DNA of 64,000 nucleotides from Bradyrhizobium sp. SRL28 (GCF_018596315.1 NZ_JAHEAG010000002.1:186001-250000), one strand, 5' to 3'; shown: positions 26,754-36,614, counted from the first letter of the stretch. The notes: generated from the sequence alone by a model not told the origin. Numbers and translations: made by a program.

Positions 26754-26809
26754 TTCGCTTTTGAGCAAACGCGGTTCGCTCTTGGGCAAGTTTCCCGTTT
26801 CCGAACGGG
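26754..26809 (+). promoter_or_regulatory. Tandem TTCNCTYYYRRRCAA boxes plus palindrome upstream of xoxF
   Basis: Within the 402-base region between the AraC gene and xoxF, two 15-bp boxes lie at 26754-26768 and 26775-26789 (21 bp apart), followed by a 16-bp inverted repeat CCCGTT-N4-AACGGG at 26794-26809. The xoxF ATG is at 26887, so the boxes sit about 100-130 bases upstream. The rest of the region holds no gene; a lone TTGACA at 26607 has no matching -10 at 17 bp. The palindrome may bind a second factor such as the AraC protein. Confidence 0.6.
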
Positions 26810-26886
26810 ATAAGAACAGGGACGAAGAGTGGATAATGGGCCGTCTCGGCGGAACCCCAAAACTCTTAATCTGGGAGGAGACCACG

Positions 26887-28692
26887 ATGCGCAAGGTGCT
26901 ATCGGCTACCTGTCTCGGCGTCATGGCGGCATTCGCCGTGGGCGTCGCGTATGCCAACGATGAACTGATCAAGATGTCGCAGAACCCAAAGGACTGGGTG
27001 CAGCCGGCCGGCGACTACGCCAATACACGCTACTCGAAGCTTAACCAGATCAACGCATCCAATGCGGGCAAGCTCCAGGTCGCCTGGACCTTCTCGACCG
27101 GCGTGCTGCGCGGCCATGAAGGCGGGCCGCTCGTCATCGGCAACATGATGTACGTCCATACGCCGTTCCCGAACAAGGTCTATGCTCTTGACCTTTCGCA
27201 GGAGAACAAGATCGTCTGGAAGTACGAGCCGAAGCAGGATCCGAACGTCATTCCAGTGATGTGCTGCGACACGGTCAATCGCGGCGTGGCCTATGGCGAC
27301 GGCAAGATCTTCCTGCATCAGGCAGACACCACGCTGGTTGCCCTCGATGCCAAGACCGGCAAGGTCGAGTGGAGCGTCAAGAACGGCGATCCCGGCAAGG
27401 GCGCCACGGGCACCTCCGCGCCACTGGTCGTCAAGGACAAGGTTCTGATTGGAATTTCCGGCGGCGAGTTCGGCGTTCAGTGTCACGTCACCGCCTACGA
27501 CCTCAAGTCAGGCAAGCAGGTCTGGCGCGCCTTCTCCGAAGGGCCGGACGATCAGCTCCTGGTCGATCCCGTGAAGACCACCGATCTCGGAAAGCCGATC
27601 GGCAAGGATTCGAGCATCAAGACCTGGCAAGGCGACCAGTGGAAGATCGGTGGCGGCTGCACATGGGGCTGGCTGTCCTATGACCCCGGCCTGAACCTCG
27701 TTTACTACGGCTCGGGAAATCCCTCGACCTGGAATCCAAAGCAGCGTCCGGGCGACAACAAGTGGTCGATGACAATCTTCGCGCGCAATGCCGACACCGG
27801 GATGGCCAAGTGGGTCTACCAGATGACGCCCCACGACGAATGGGACTATGACGGCGTCAACGAAATGATCCTCAGCGATCAGCAGATCGGCGGCACGGAA
27901 CGCAAGCTTCTGACCCATTTCGACCGCAACGGGCTCGCCTATACGATGGACCGTGACACCGGTGAATTGCTGGTGGCCGAGAAGTATGACCCGAAGGTCA
28001 ACTGGACCACCGGCGTCGACATGAACAAGAGTTCGCCGACCTACGGGCGTCCGAAGGTGGTCGATCAGTATTCAACCGAAAAGGGCGGCGAGGACAAGAA
28101 CACCAAGGGTATCTGCCCGGCCGCGCTCGGCACCAAGGACCAGCAGCCGGCAGCCTACTCGCCGGATACGCAACTGTTCTACGTGCCGACCAACCACGTC
28201 TGCATGGACTATGAGCCGTTCAAGGTGAGCTACACTGCAGGCCAGCCCTATGTCGGGGCGACGCTCTCGATGTATCCTCCTCAGGGCGAAAGCCACATGG
28301 GCAACTTCATCGCCTGGGACAACAAGACCGGCAAGATCGTGTGGTCGAACAAGGAGCCGTTCTCGGTGTGGTCAGGTGCGCTCGCTACCGCCGGCGGCGT
28401 GGTGTTCTACGGAACGCTCGAAGGTTACCTCAAGGCGGTCGATGCCAAGACAGGTAAGGAACTCTACAAGTTCAAGACCCCGTCCGGTATCATCGGTAAC
28501 GTCAACACCTATGAGCAGGGCGGCAGGCAGTATGTGGCCGTGCTGTCCGGTGTCGGTGGCTGGGCGGGTATCGGCCTTGCCGCAGGCCTGACCGAGCCAA
28601 CTGAAGGCCTCGGCGCAGTCGGTGGCTACGCCGCGCTGAGCAACTACACCGCGCTAGGCGGCACGCTCACCGTGTTCGCGCTGCCGCAGTAA
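26887..28692 (+). CDS. xoxF: Lanthanide-dependent PQQ methanol dehydrogenase XoxF
   Basis: 601 aa periplasmic quinoprotein oxidising methanol (and often formaldehyde) with PQQ and a lanthanide. Signal peptide about residues 1-23. Vicinal disulfide C126-C127; metal ligands E194 (GGEFG), N278 (GSGNP) and D320 with the extra Asp D322 in WDYD, the mark that separates lanthanide XoxF from calcium MxaF. Propeller tryptophan-docking repeats recur throughout. ATG 26887 has GGAGGAG six bases upstream; the open frame further upstream is promoter DNA. First gene of xoxF-xoxG-flhA-gfa. No mxaFI is present in the window. Confidence 0.97.
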   Translation: MRKVLSATCLGVMAAFAVGVAYANDELIKMSQNPKDWVQPAGDYANTRYSKLNQINASNAGKLQVAWTFSTGVLRGHEGGPLVIGNMMYVHTPFPNKVYALDLSQENKIVWKYEPKQDPNVIPVMCCDTVNRGVAYGDGKIFLHQADTTLVALDAKTGKVEWSVKNGDPGKGATGTSAPLVVKDKVLIGISGGEFGVQCHVTAYDLKSGKQVWRAFSEGPDDQLLVDPVKTTDLGKPIGKDSSIKTWQGDQWKIGGGCTWGWLSYDPGLNLVYYGSGNPSTWNPKQRPGDNKWSMTIFARNADTGMAKWVYQMTPHDEWDYDGVNEMILSDQQIGGTERKLLTHFDRNGLAYTMDRDTGELLVAEKYDPKVNWTTGVDMNKSSPTYGRPKVVDQYSTEKGGEDKNTKGICPAALGTKDQQPAAYSPDTQLFYVPTNHVCMDYEPFKVSYTAGQPYVGATLSMYPPQGESHMGNFIAWDNKTGKIVWSNKEPFSVWSGALATAGGVVFYGTLEGYLKAVDAKTGKELYKFKTPSGIIGNVNTYEQGGRQYVAVLSGVGGWAGIGLAAGLTEPTEGLGAVGGYAALSNYTALGGTLTVFALPQ

Positions 28693-28708
28693 AGCAGGAC
28701 CGCCTCGT

Positions 28709-28736
28709 CCGGCGCGTGGCTCGTTCCACGCGCCGG
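28709..28736. other. Perfect stem-loop between xoxF and xoxG
   Basis: An 11-bp perfect inverted repeat (28709-28719 with 28726-28736) with a six-base loop, 17 bases after the xoxF stop. No T-run follows, so it is probably an mRNA 3'-end stabiliser that lets xoxF transcript outlast the distal genes. Confidence 0.6.
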
Positions 28737-28766
28737 TTGATCTAGACCGAACTCGAGGATGAGCTC

Positions 28767-29279
28767 TTGCGTATTATCTGGTTGATTACCGCCACTCTCG
28801 TGCTTGTGGCGACGGGATTGGTTGCCCACGCTGCGGACGATCCCAAGGCCGTCAAGTCGGAGGATGGCAAATATCTCGACAAGGAAGGTAACCCGACCTT
28901 CAACGTCGCGGCCGACGGGACGGTCGATTGGTACACTTATTCCGGCTTCCGTCGCTATCACTCGGAATGCCACGTCTGTCATGGCCCTGATGGGATGGGG
29001 TCGACCTACGCGCCGGCATTGAAGGATTCGCTGAAGACCATGAGCTACGGCGATTTCCTCGAAGTTGTCGCCAGTGGTCGCAAGAACGTCAATACCGCGC
29101 AGGAGAGCGTCATGCCGGCGTTCGGCGACAATCCGAATGTCGCTTGCTACATGGACGACCTCTACGTCTATCTGCGCGCCCGCGCGCATGACGCGGTCGG
29201 CCGTGTGCGACCTCCCAAGCGTGAGGACAAACCCGACGCCTACACTAAGGCGGAAACAGCCTGCATGGGGAACAAATGA
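28767..29279 (+). CDS. xoxG: Cytochrome c XoxG, electron acceptor of XoxF
   Basis: 170 aa with a signal peptide (about 1-22). The single heme site CHVCH is at residues 68-72, with M116 (SVMPAF) the likely axial ligand. The start is a TTG at 28767 with GAGG upstream; the ATG at 28759 is out of frame. It takes electrons from XoxF in the periplasm and passes them to the respiratory chain. Located 74 bases after xoxF, separated by a stem-loop. Confidence 0.92.
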   Translation: MRIIWLITATLVLVATGLVAHAADDPKAVKSEDGKYLDKEGNPTFNVAADGTVDWYTYSGFRRYHSECHVCHGPDGMGSTYAPALKDSLKTMSYGDFLEVVASGRKNVNTAQESVMPAFGDNPNVACYMDDLYVYLRARAHDAVGRVRPPKREDKPDAYTKAETACMGNK

Positions 29280-29352
29280 TCATGCCGAACATTCGCGGCG
29301 TACGTTTCGGTACCCCGATGCAGCGGCTTGTAGAGAAAATGTGGAGCCTGCA

Positions 29353-30459
29353 ATGAAGACCCGCGCTGCTGTCGCGTTCGAGGCCAAGAAGCCTCTTGAA
29401 ATCATCGAGGTTGATCTCGACGGCCCAAAAGCTGGCGAGGTCCTCGTCGAGATAAAGGCGACCGGAATCTGTCACACCGATGCTTACACGCTCGATGGCT
29501 TTGACAGCGAAGGAATCTTTCCGTCGATTCTCGGTCATGAGGGCGCAGGCATCGTCCGCGAGGTCGGTCCGGGCGTGACGTCGGTCAAGGCCGGCGATCA
29601 CGTGATTCCGCTCTACACGCCGGAATGCCGCCAGTGCAAAAGCTGCCTCAGCGGCAAGACCAATCTTTGTACCGCCATCCGCGCCACCCAGGGCAAGGGG
29701 TTGATGCCGGACGGCACCTCGCGCTTCAGCTATCAGGGCAAGCCGATCTACCATTATATGGGCTGCTCGACCTTCTCGAACTTTACCGTGCTGCCGGAGA
29801 TCGCGGTGGCAAAGATTCGCGAGGACGCGCCCTTCGACAAGAGCTGCTACATCGGTTGCGGGGTGACGACGGGCGTTGGCGCCGTGGTCAATACCGCCAA
29901 GGTGACGCCAGGCGCCAACGTCGTCGTATTTGGCCTCGGCGGCATCGGGCTCAACGTCATTCAGGGCGCGAAGATGGTGGGCGCCGACAAGATCGTCGGC
30001 GTTGACATCAACGATTCCAAGGAAGACTGGGGTCGCCGTTTCGGCATGACGCATTTCGTCAACCCGACCAAGGTCAGCGACATCGTCCAGCATCTGGTCG
30101 GGCTCACCGATGGCGGCGCCGACTACACCTTCGACTGCACCGGCAATACCACCGTCATGCGGCAGGCCCTCGAAGCCTGCCACCGCGGTTGGGGCGTCTC
30201 GGTCGTTATCGGAGTCGCGGAGTCCGGCAAGGAAATCGCCACCCGGCCGTTCCAACTCGTGACCGGCCGCGTCTGGAAGGGAACGGCCTTTGGCGGCGCG
30301 CGCGGCCGCACGGATGTGCCGAAAATCGTCGACTGGTACATGAACGGAAAGATCGAAATCGATCCGATGATCACGCACGTCCTCAAGCTGGAGGAGATCA
30401 ACCAGGGATTCGATCTCATGCATCAGGGCAAGTCGATCCGTTCGGTTGTCGTGTTCTGA
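29353..30459 (+). CDS. flhA: S-(hydroxymethyl)glutathione dehydrogenase (class III ADH)
   Basis: 368 aa zinc-dependent, NAD-linked dehydrogenase of the glutathione formaldehyde pathway, forming S-formylglutathione. Catalytic zinc ligands are C40 (GICHTD) and H62 (GHEG); structural zinc cysteines are C92, C95, C98 and C106 (ECRQCKSC...C). The nucleotide-binding GLGGIGLN and the GGARGRTD part are typical of class III. ATG 29353 is chosen by homologous start; the upstream open frame overlaps xoxG. Third gene of the xox operon. Confidence 0.96.
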   Translation: MKTRAAVAFEAKKPLEIIEVDLDGPKAGEVLVEIKATGICHTDAYTLDGFDSEGIFPSILGHEGAGIVREVGPGVTSVKAGDHVIPLYTPECRQCKSCLSGKTNLCTAIRATQGKGLMPDGTSRFSYQGKPIYHYMGCSTFSNFTVLPEIAVAKIREDAPFDKSCYIGCGVTTGVGAVVNTAKVTPGANVVVFGLGGIGLNVIQGAKMVGADKIVGVDINDSKEDWGRRFGMTHFVNPTKVSDIVQHLVGLTDGGADYTFDCTGNTTVMRQALEACHRGWGVSVVIGVAESGKEIATRPFQLVTGRVWKGTAFGGARGRTDVPKIVDWYMNGKIEIDPMITHVLKLEEINQGFDLMHQGKSIRSVVVF

Positions 30460-30492
30460 TTTAAAGACTTCAAACACAAGGAGGACAGGCCC

Positions 30493-31062
30493 ATGACTGC
30501 TCATATCCATCCATCGGTTGATAGCGGCGTGAAAAAGGGGTCGGGCAGTTTCGCCGGCGGCACCCTTGTCTGCAAATGCCAGGACAAGCCGGTCAAGGTC
30601 GCCATCAAGGGCGATGTGGCCCACAACCACGCCTGCGGCTGCACCAAATGCTGGAAGCCCGAGGGCGCGATCTTCTCCGTCGTCGCCGTCGTCCCACGCG
30701 ACAATGTGAAGGTGGCCGAGAACGGCGACAAGCTGCAGATCGTCGACGCGTCGGCGACGATCCAGCGCTATGCCTGCAAGGCCTGCGGCACGCATATGTA
30801 CGGGCGGATCGAGAACACGGGGCATCCATTCTTCGGCCTCGACTTCATCCATCCCGAACTGTTCCAGGAAGCTGGATCGGCAGCCCCGGGGTTTGCCGCG
30901 TTCGTGTCGTCCGTTCTGGAGTCCGGCGTCCAGCCGGCCGAGATGGATGGAATCAGGGCCCGGCTGAAGGAACTCGGGCTCGAACCCTATGATTGCCTGT
31001 CACCGCCCTTGATGGATGCAATCTCGAGCCATGTGGCAAAGGCCAAGGCCAAGGCGGCTTGA
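30493..31062 (+). CDS. gfa: S-(hydroxymethyl)glutathione synthase
   Basis: 189 aa, the usual Gfa length. It accelerates the condensation of formaldehyde with glutathione. The zinc-binding cysteines are present in [16 protein letters not shown] and [16 protein letters not shown] precedes the ATG. Last gene of xoxF-xoxG-flhA-gfa, 33 bases after flhA. Confidence 0.95.
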   Translation: MTAHIHPSVDSGVKKGSGSFAGGTLVCKCQDKPVKVAIKGDVAHNHACGCTKCWKPEGAIFSVVAVVPRDNVKVAENGDKLQIVDASATIQRYACKACGTHMYGRIENTGHPFFGLDFIHPELFQEAGSAAPGFAAFVSSVLESGVQPAEMDGIRARLKELGLEPYDCLSPPLMDAISSHVAKAKAKAA

Positions 31063-31110
31063 GGGCAGCTTGAAGCAGGCGCCAGCCTGATCCTCGCGAC
31101 ACCGAACTCG

Positions 31111-31134
31111 CGCTGATGGCCGCCGCCATCAGCG
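31111..31134. terminator. Stem-loop after gfa (possible end of the xox operon)
   Basis: Perfect 10-bp stem (31111-31120 with 31125-31134) and a CGCC loop, 48 bases after gfa. No T-run follows, so intrinsic termination is uncertain. The rest of 31063-31509 (447 bases) holds no gene I can support; open frames there lack ribosome-binding sites and recognisable content. Confidence 0.4.
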
Positions 31135-31509
31135 GAGCCGGGTGCCGCCGCAGGGGCGTGCAACTCCTTCGTTGATGCCGGCGGGTGAATGCCTGCCCGG
31201 CCAACAAGGTCGTGCAGCCATCCCGGCGACGCGGCTCTCTGGCGCGACCATCCCGCGCACAATTCTCAGACATCGCCCCCTGAGTTCCTTGCTCAGTCGC
31301 TATGCCGTCCATGGCAGGTTGCGGCGTGTGCGGTCGGCTGCACTTGACCGATGGTCTGATTTTGCATGCTGCGCCGCGATGGATTTGCCGTGGCAGCCGC
31401 AAATGTTGATGGCGGGCTTCTTCCGAAGGTGTTGACCCATCGCGCGGTTCCCTTCTATGGACGATGCTGCCCTGACCGCACAGACGTGACCTCGCAAGGA
31501 TTCCCCACG

Positions 31510-32700
31510 ATGCCGATCGCCACAGACGCCGTATTCATTCTGCCTGACGATTTCGCCGGCGCCGCGCTGATGGGGCGGATCTGGCGCCCCGATCTTGCCG
31601 GCCCGTCGGTGGTCGCGATCCGCCAGGACGGCGTGTTCGACATCACCGAGGATTTTCCCACCGCCAGCCAGCTTGCCGCCGCTGCCGATCCGGCCGGGGC
31701 GCTGCGCGCTGCGCGCGGCGCGCGGGTAGGGACGCTGCAGGATCTGTTGAACAACACGCCGCCCGACACCCGCGATCCGACCAGGCCATGGCTGCTTGCC
31801 CCGATCGATCTGCAGGTGATCAAGGCTGCTGGCGTCACGTTCGCCGTATCGATGCTGGAACGGGTGATCGAGGAGCGGGCACGCGGCAATCCGGATTCGG
31901 CGCAAGCCATCCGGGCCGAGGTGACGCGGATCGTCGGCACCGATCTGTCGCGGTTGAAGCCGGGCTCGGCGGAAGCGCAGCACGTGAAGGACGTGCTGGT
32001 TTCCCAAAATGCCTGGAGTCAGTATCTCGAAGTCGGCATCGGGCCGGATGCGGAGGTGTTTACCAAGGCGCCCGTCCTGTCGGCGGTCGGCACATGCGTG
32101 GATGCAGGCCTGCATCCGAAATCGACCTGGAATAATCCGGAGCCCGAGGTGGTGCTGGTGGTGACGAGCGACGGCCGTATCGTCGGCGCCACGCTTGGCA
32201 ATGATGTCAATTTGCGCGACTTCGAGGGACGCTCGGCGCTGCTTTTGTCCAAGGCCAAGGACAACAACGCGTCCTGCGCCATCGGGCCGTTCGTGCGCTT
32301 CTTCGACGCGGGCTTCTCGCTCGACGACGTCAGGAAGATGGAAATCTCGCTGGAAGTGAAGGGGCCGGAAGGCTTCGTTCTGCATGGCGCTTCCTCGCTA
32401 ACCCAGATCAGTCGCGATCCGACCGACATCGTCGGGCAGACGATCAACGAGAACCATCAATATCCCGACGGTTTCGTGTTGTTCCTCGGCACGATGTTCG
32501 CGCCGATCCAGGACCGTGCCGCGAAGGGGCAGGGGTTCACCCATGTAGAAGGCGATCTGGTGACGGTCGCCACGCCGAAGCTCGGCCGGCTGACCAACCG
32601 GATGCGCCACAGCGGCGATTGCGAACCCTGGAAATTCGGCCTGACCGAGCTCTTCGCCGCGTTGATGCGCCGCAAAGGTGCCAGCCGAAGCGGCAATTAG
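31510..32700 (+). CDS. FAH-fold enzyme, likely 2-keto-3-deoxy sugar-acid dehydratase
   Basis: 396 aa fumarylacetoacetate-hydrolase superfamily protein. The C-terminal catalytic domain has the metal ligands in NPEPEV and LGNDVNLRD, and AKDNNASCAIGPF. The long N-terminal half and overall length match the XylX/KdaD type that dehydrates 2-keto-3-deoxy-pentonates rather than true FAH. ATG 31510 was taken. It is followed 34 bases later by a Gfo/Idh/MocA oxidoreductase, which fits a sugar or sugar-acid pathway. Confidence 0.82.
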   Translation: MPIATDAVFILPDDFAGAALMGRIWRPDLAGPSVVAIRQDGVFDITEDFPTASQLAAAADPAGALRAARGARVGTLQDLLNNTPPDTRDPTRPWLLAPIDLQVIKAAGVTFAVSMLERVIEERARGNPDSAQAIRAEVTRIVGTDLSRLKPGSAEAQHVKDVLVSQNAWSQYLEVGIGPDAEVFTKAPVLSAVGTCVDAGLHPKSTWNNPEPEVVLVVTSDGRIVGATLGNDVNLRDFEGRSALLLSKAKDNNASCAIGPFVRFFDAGFSLDDVRKMEISLEVKGPEGFVLHGASSLTQISRDPTDIVGQTINENHQYPDGFVLFLGTMFAPIQDRAAKGQGFTHVEGDLVTVATPKLGRLTNRMRHSGDCEPWKFGLTELFAALMRRKGASRSGN

Positions 32701-32734
32701 CCTCAAGCCACGACAACCGGAAGGCACTTCCGCA

Positions 32735-33904
32735 ATGGCGAAAATCAGGGTTGGTCTGGCCGGCTGCGGCTTCGTGTCCGAGCTGCACATGCATGCCTAC
32801 CGGCGCGTTTACGGCGTGGATGTCGAAGTCAGGGCCGTTGCGGCCAGGGGCGATCATGTCGTCGAGTTTGCCCGTCGCCACCATATCCCGACGGCGTATC
32901 GCAGCTTGCGCGACTTGATCGCCGACGCTGATATCGATGTCATCGACATCTGCACGCCACCCAATTTGCACGCCTCAATGATCGTTGATGCGATGCAGGC
33001 CGGTAAGCACGTGATCTGCGAAAAGCCGTTCGCCGGCTATTTCGGCCGCGAAGGCGACAAGCTTCCGATCGGCAAGCATGTGTCGAAAGCGCTGATGTAC
33101 GAGCGCGTGCTGGAACAGATGGAAGCCACCCGCGCGGCGATCGACAAGACCGGCCGGCTCTTCATGTATGCCGAGGACTGGATCTACGCGCCGGCGGTGA
33201 CCAAAACCGTGGAGATCCTCAAGGCCACGAAAGACAAAATCCTGTTCATGAAGGGGGAGGAGAGTCACTCCGGCTCGCATGCTGCGCACGCCGCGCAATG
33301 GGCGATGACTGGCGGCGGCTCGCTGATCCGGATGGGGTGCCATCCGCTCTCGGCGATACTCTATCTCAAGCAGGTCGAGGCGAAGGCGCGTGGCGAGGCG
33401 ATCAGCGTCGCAAGCGTGACGTGCGACGTCGGCAACGTCACGGCATGCCTGCGCCCGGACGAACGGACCGTGCTCAAAGCCAATCCCGTCGATGTCGAGG
33501 ATTGGGGCGTGCTCACGGCCACCTTTTCCGATGGCACCAAGGCCACGGTTTTTTCCGGCGACATGATCCTCGGCGGCGTCCGCAACCTGATCGAAACCTA
33601 TACCAGCAGCGGCTCGCTGTTCGCCAACATCACGCCGAATACGCACATGATGAGCTATCAGACCAGCGAGGAGAAGCTCGCAGGCGTCTACATCACCGAA
33701 AAGGTCGATCGGAAGACCGGCTGGCAATATGTCTGCATCGAGGAGGAATGGACGCGCGGCTACGTGCAGGAAATCCAGGATTTCATGGAGTGCGTCGCGA
33801 CCGGCCGGCAGCCGCTCTCGGATCTGGCGCTGGCCTTTGAGACCATCAAGGTCAACTATGCCGGCTATTGGGCCGCCGAAGAAGGCCGTCGCGTTACGCT
33901 GTGA
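32735..33904 (+). CDS. Gfo/Idh/MocA-family oxidoreductase
   Basis: 389 aa NAD(P)-dependent sugar dehydrogenase-like enzyme. The Rossmann start is VGLAGCGFVSELH (residues 5-17), and the EKPFAGYF word after ICEKP is the classic motif carrying the catalytic lysine. The C-terminal alpha/beta sheet domain is complete. Likely cotranscribed with the FAH-fold enzyme. The substrate is unknown. Confidence 0.87.
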   Translation: MAKIRVGLAGCGFVSELHMHAYRRVYGVDVEVRAVAARGDHVVEFARRHHIPTAYRSLRDLIADADIDVIDICTPPNLHASMIVDAMQAGKHVICEKPFAGYFGREGDKLPIGKHVSKALMYERVLEQMEATRAAIDKTGRLFMYAEDWIYAPAVTKTVEILKATKDKILFMKGEESHSGSHAAHAAQWAMTGGGSLIRMGCHPLSAILYLKQVEAKARGEAISVASVTCDVGNVTACLRPDERTVLKANPVDVEDWGVLTATFSDGTKATVFSGDMILGGVRNLIETYTSSGSLFANITPNTHMMSYQTSEEKLAGVYITEKVDRKTGWQYVCIEEEWTRGYVQEIQDFMECVATGRQPLSDLALAFETIKVNYAGYWAAEEGRRVTL

Positions 33905-33996
33905 GTTGATCTCCCTCGCCCCGCTCTCGCGGGGTGAGGGGCAATTCCGCAAATTCGAACGATGTGAATGCGCGGAGAGTCCTCGTCACTCCCGCG

Positions 33997-35307
33997 TCAG
34001 GCGGCGTACACCGACGATTTCGGCAGCGGGAAGACCGGGTCCTGCGTCCTTATATTGGTCGGCCAAACCACCGAGATATGCTCGCCGGCATTCTGCATCA
34101 CGACCGGGGTCGAGCGCTCGTTCTGACCTGAGAGCGGCGTGCCGGGCCGATAGAATTTGACGCCGTAGCCCTGGATGGTGCCGCCTGGCGGGATGTCCAC
34201 GTCGAGCGCCGCCTTGCGAATGGCCTCGGGATCGAAGCCGCCGTATTTCTCTTTTGCCACGGGTAGCACGCTGTTGAGCAGGACCCAGGTCTGGTTGAAT
34301 CCCATCGAACAGTGCGGCGGAACGTCGGTCGCGCTGGTTTTCTCCTTGTAGCGCGCGACCATGATCTTGGTGAGGTCGCCGATCCCGGGCGCGAGTTTCG
34401 AAGCATCGAGCAATTGAGCGGGCACCGGATCGATATTGCAGAAATTGTCGATGTCCGCGGCGAACGTCGCCCGCAGCTTGTCGAGCTGGCTATAGCCGGC
34501 GCCGGCGCCGAACAGCATCTTGAACTTGAGGCCGTTCTCGCGTGCCTGGCGCAGGAACAGGGTGATATCAGGGTTGTATCCCGCGTGCGAAATGACATCT
34601 GGCCGGGCACGCTTGAGCTTTGTCACCAGCACCGAGAGGTCGGGTGCGGACGCTGAATAGCCTTCCCTGAGCACGACCTGAAGGCCGGCCTCCTTGGAAT
34701 ATGCCTCGTCGGCAGCGGCAACGCCGACCCCATAGGGGCCGTCCTCGTGGATCAGCGCGACCTTGACGTCCTTGGGCTCCATGCCGAGCTTGGCCTTGGC
34801 GTGTTCGCTGATGAAGCCCGCGAAGGCCTGGCCATACTGGTCGGAGTGGATTTGCGCGCGAAACACATACTGCAGGTTCTTGTCCTTGAACACGGCGGTC
34901 GAAACCGCGGTCGTGATCCAGAGGATCTTCTTCTGCTGCTCGACTTTGGCCGCGAGCGGGACCGCGTGCGAACTCGCATAAACGCCGTTGATGATGTCGA
35001 TCTTCTCCTGGTCGATCAGGCGATTGGCCTCATTGATCGCAACGTCGGGCTTGCTCTGGGAATCGGCGGCGATCGGGGCGACCTTGTACTTGCCACCGAT
35101 GCCACCCTTCTCGTTGACGAGGTCGATGGCGATCTGCGCACCGATCGAGGAGGCGACCGATCCACCGGCGGCAAAGGGCCCGGTCAAGTCGTAGATCAGG
35201 CCGATGCGCACCGTCTCGGCTTGTGCTTGCGCGCGGGTCCAATCGAGGCTGAATGCGGCGGCAGCAGCCGCAGAAGTCTTCAGCAGCGTTCTGCGTGAAG
35301 TCGGCAT
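33997..35307 (-). CDS. ABC substrate-binding protein, branched-chain amino-acid type, Tat-exported
   Basis: 436 aa with a twin-arginine signal (SRRTLLKTSAAAA, residues 4-16) and the type-1 receptor fold (VRIGLIYDLTGPFAAGG, GGIGGKYKVAPIAADSQS). Such Peripla_BP_6 proteins bind amino acids, urea, amides or aromatic acids. No permease or ATPase gene is nearby, so it is an orphan receptor. It converges on the sugar-acid gene pair at 31510-33904. Confidence 0.88.
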   Translation of the reverse strand: MPTSRRTLLKTSAAAAAAFSLDWTRAQAQAETVRIGLIYDLTGPFAAGGSVASSIGAQIAIDLVNEKGGIGGKYKVAPIAADSQSKPDVAINEANRLIDQEKIDIINGVYASSHAVPLAAKVEQQKKILWITTAVSTAVFKDKNLQYVFRAQIHSDQYGQAFAGFISEHAKAKLGMEPKDVKVALIHEDGPYGVGVAAADEAYSKEAGLQVVLREGYSASAPDLSVLVTKLKRARPDVISHAGYNPDITLFLRQARENGLKFKMLFGAGAGYSQLDKLRATFAADIDNFCNIDPVPAQLLDASKLAPGIGDLTKIMVARYKEKTSATDVPPHCSMGFNQTWVLLNSVLPVAKEKYGGFDPEAIRKAALDVDIPPGGTIQGYGVKFYRPGTPLSGQNERSTPVVMQNAGEHISVVWPTNIRTQDPVFPLPKSSVYAA

Positions 35308-35642
35308 CGTGTCCTCCCACTGATTATTATTATCGCCGGGACTGGTTCTTCCAGTTCTCGGTCAAGTATTTGGAGAATACGGACGGAAGTCAACCTGCGC
35401 GCGCGCGTCATGGGCCGCTCACGGCTGCGGAAACGTGTGGCCAGGCAGGCAAGGGCGGCAGGGCTCACCAACTAAAGTCTGATAGCGGAGGGAGGATGCG
35501 AACTTTGTTTCGCCAGTTTGGTTTTCAATCGAGAGCGCGATGCGTGGCCATCATGTTCAAGAGGCTCCAGCGCATCTCTGTGTTGGAGCGCCGGGCTGAC
35601 GAGTTTGGCGTTCAGCCAGTCCGTCGGCATTCGCATATCGCG
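35308..35642. other. Intergenic region between binding-protein gene and cbbR
   Basis: 335 bases that contain the promoter side of the binding-protein gene and the 3' side of cbbR. Overlapping open frames exist on the plus strand, but they are not protein-like. No terminator with a T-run was seen. Confidence 0.35.
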
Positions 35643-36614
35643 CTATCGGCGTCTGCCGCGTGCCGACGTGCGGGTGATCCTTATCCTGCCTTGGGTTCGC
35701 GGCAGGAATTGCGCGCCTCGCGCGCTGAGGAATTCCAGCATGGCGCGTGCCGGCGGCAGCAGGATCTTGTCCTTTCGGGAAAGGGCGAACCATTGCCTGA
35801 TGACGGGAAGACCAACCACGTCGAGCGTCACCAGCCGCCGCTCGTCGAGTTCGGTAGCAACCGTGTGCGCCGAAATGAATGCAATTCCGAGACCCGCGAT
35901 CACTGCCTGCTTGATCGTCTCGTTGCTGCTCATCGCCATGCCGATTTTCGGCCGAATTCGCGCCGTTTCGAACAGTTGCTCCATCAGGCCGCGCGTGCCC
36001 GAGCCGGGTTCGCGGGTCAGGAATGTTTCGTCAGCCAGGTGGCTCAGCGGGATGCGGGATTTTCGCACCAGGCGATGGCTCGTCGGCGCGATGATGACAT
36101 GGGGATGATCGCCGATCGGGTGAACGTCCATGTCGATATCAGCCGGTGGACGGCCCATGATCGCGAAATCGAGATCATAGCCGCGTAGCGCCTCGCCGAT
36201 CTCCTGCCGGTTTCCGATCGAGAGTGTGACATCGATGTTCGGATGGCGTTTTGAGAATCCGGAGATCATGAACGGCACGAAATATTTCGCGGTGCTGACG
36301 GCGCCGATCGAAATGCGGCCCGCAGTCTTTCCCGCCATCATCTCGAGCGAGGTCTCGCAGTCCGCAATCGCTGCTTCGATACGCTCGGAGAGCGAGAGCA
36401 CCTCGCGCCCGGCATCGGTCAACAGCATACCATCACTGGTGCGCTGGATCAGCGGCAAACCTGCAAGCTCCTGCAGATTGCGGATCTGCAGCGTGACGGC
36501 CGGCTGCGTGAGATGCAGGTGTTTGGCGGCGGCGGTAACCGACCTATCCCGGTGAACGGCTGCGAGCGCGCGCAGTTGGCGAATGGTCAATTCCCGCGGA
36601 AACCTGCCTGCCAT
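35643..36614 (-). CDS. cbbR: LysR-type regulator CbbR
   Basis: 323 aa activator of CO2-fixation genes, starting at ATG 36614. The N-terminal winged HTH (LTIRQLRALAAVHRDRSVTAAAKHLHLTQPAVTLQ) and the CbbR-type effector domain (FVPFMISGFSKRHPNIDV, GNRQEIGEALRGYDLD) are complete. It is divergent from cbbF over 148 bases, the standard arrangement. Family members respond to RuBP, NADPH or other metabolites. An in-frame extension upstream runs through the promoter and is not used. Confidence 0.95.
   Translation of the reverse strand: MAGRFPRELTIRQLRALAAVHRDRSVTAAAKHLHLTQPAVTLQIRNLQELAGLPLIQRTSDGMLLTDAGREVLSLSERIEAAIADCETSLEMMAGKTAGRISIGAVSTAKYFVPFMISGFSKRHPNIDVTLSIGNRQEIGEALRGYDLDFAIMGRPPADIDMDVHPIGDHPHVIIAPTSHRLVRKSRIPLSHLADETFLTREPGSGTRGLMEQLFETARIRPKIGMAMSSNETIKQAVIAGLGIAFISAHTVATELDERRLVTLDVVGLPVIRQWFALSRKDKILLPPARAMLEFLSARGAQFLPRTQGRIRITRTSARGRRR

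Noticed and set aside
29245..30852. Long open frame on the minus strand (535 codons)
   Set aside because: Antisense to flhA and gfa, whose families are certain; no recognisable protein content.
31142..31435. Possible 97-residue protein in the gap after gfa
   Set aside because: No ribosome-binding site, basic low-information composition, and overlap with a stem-loop region; treated as noncoding.
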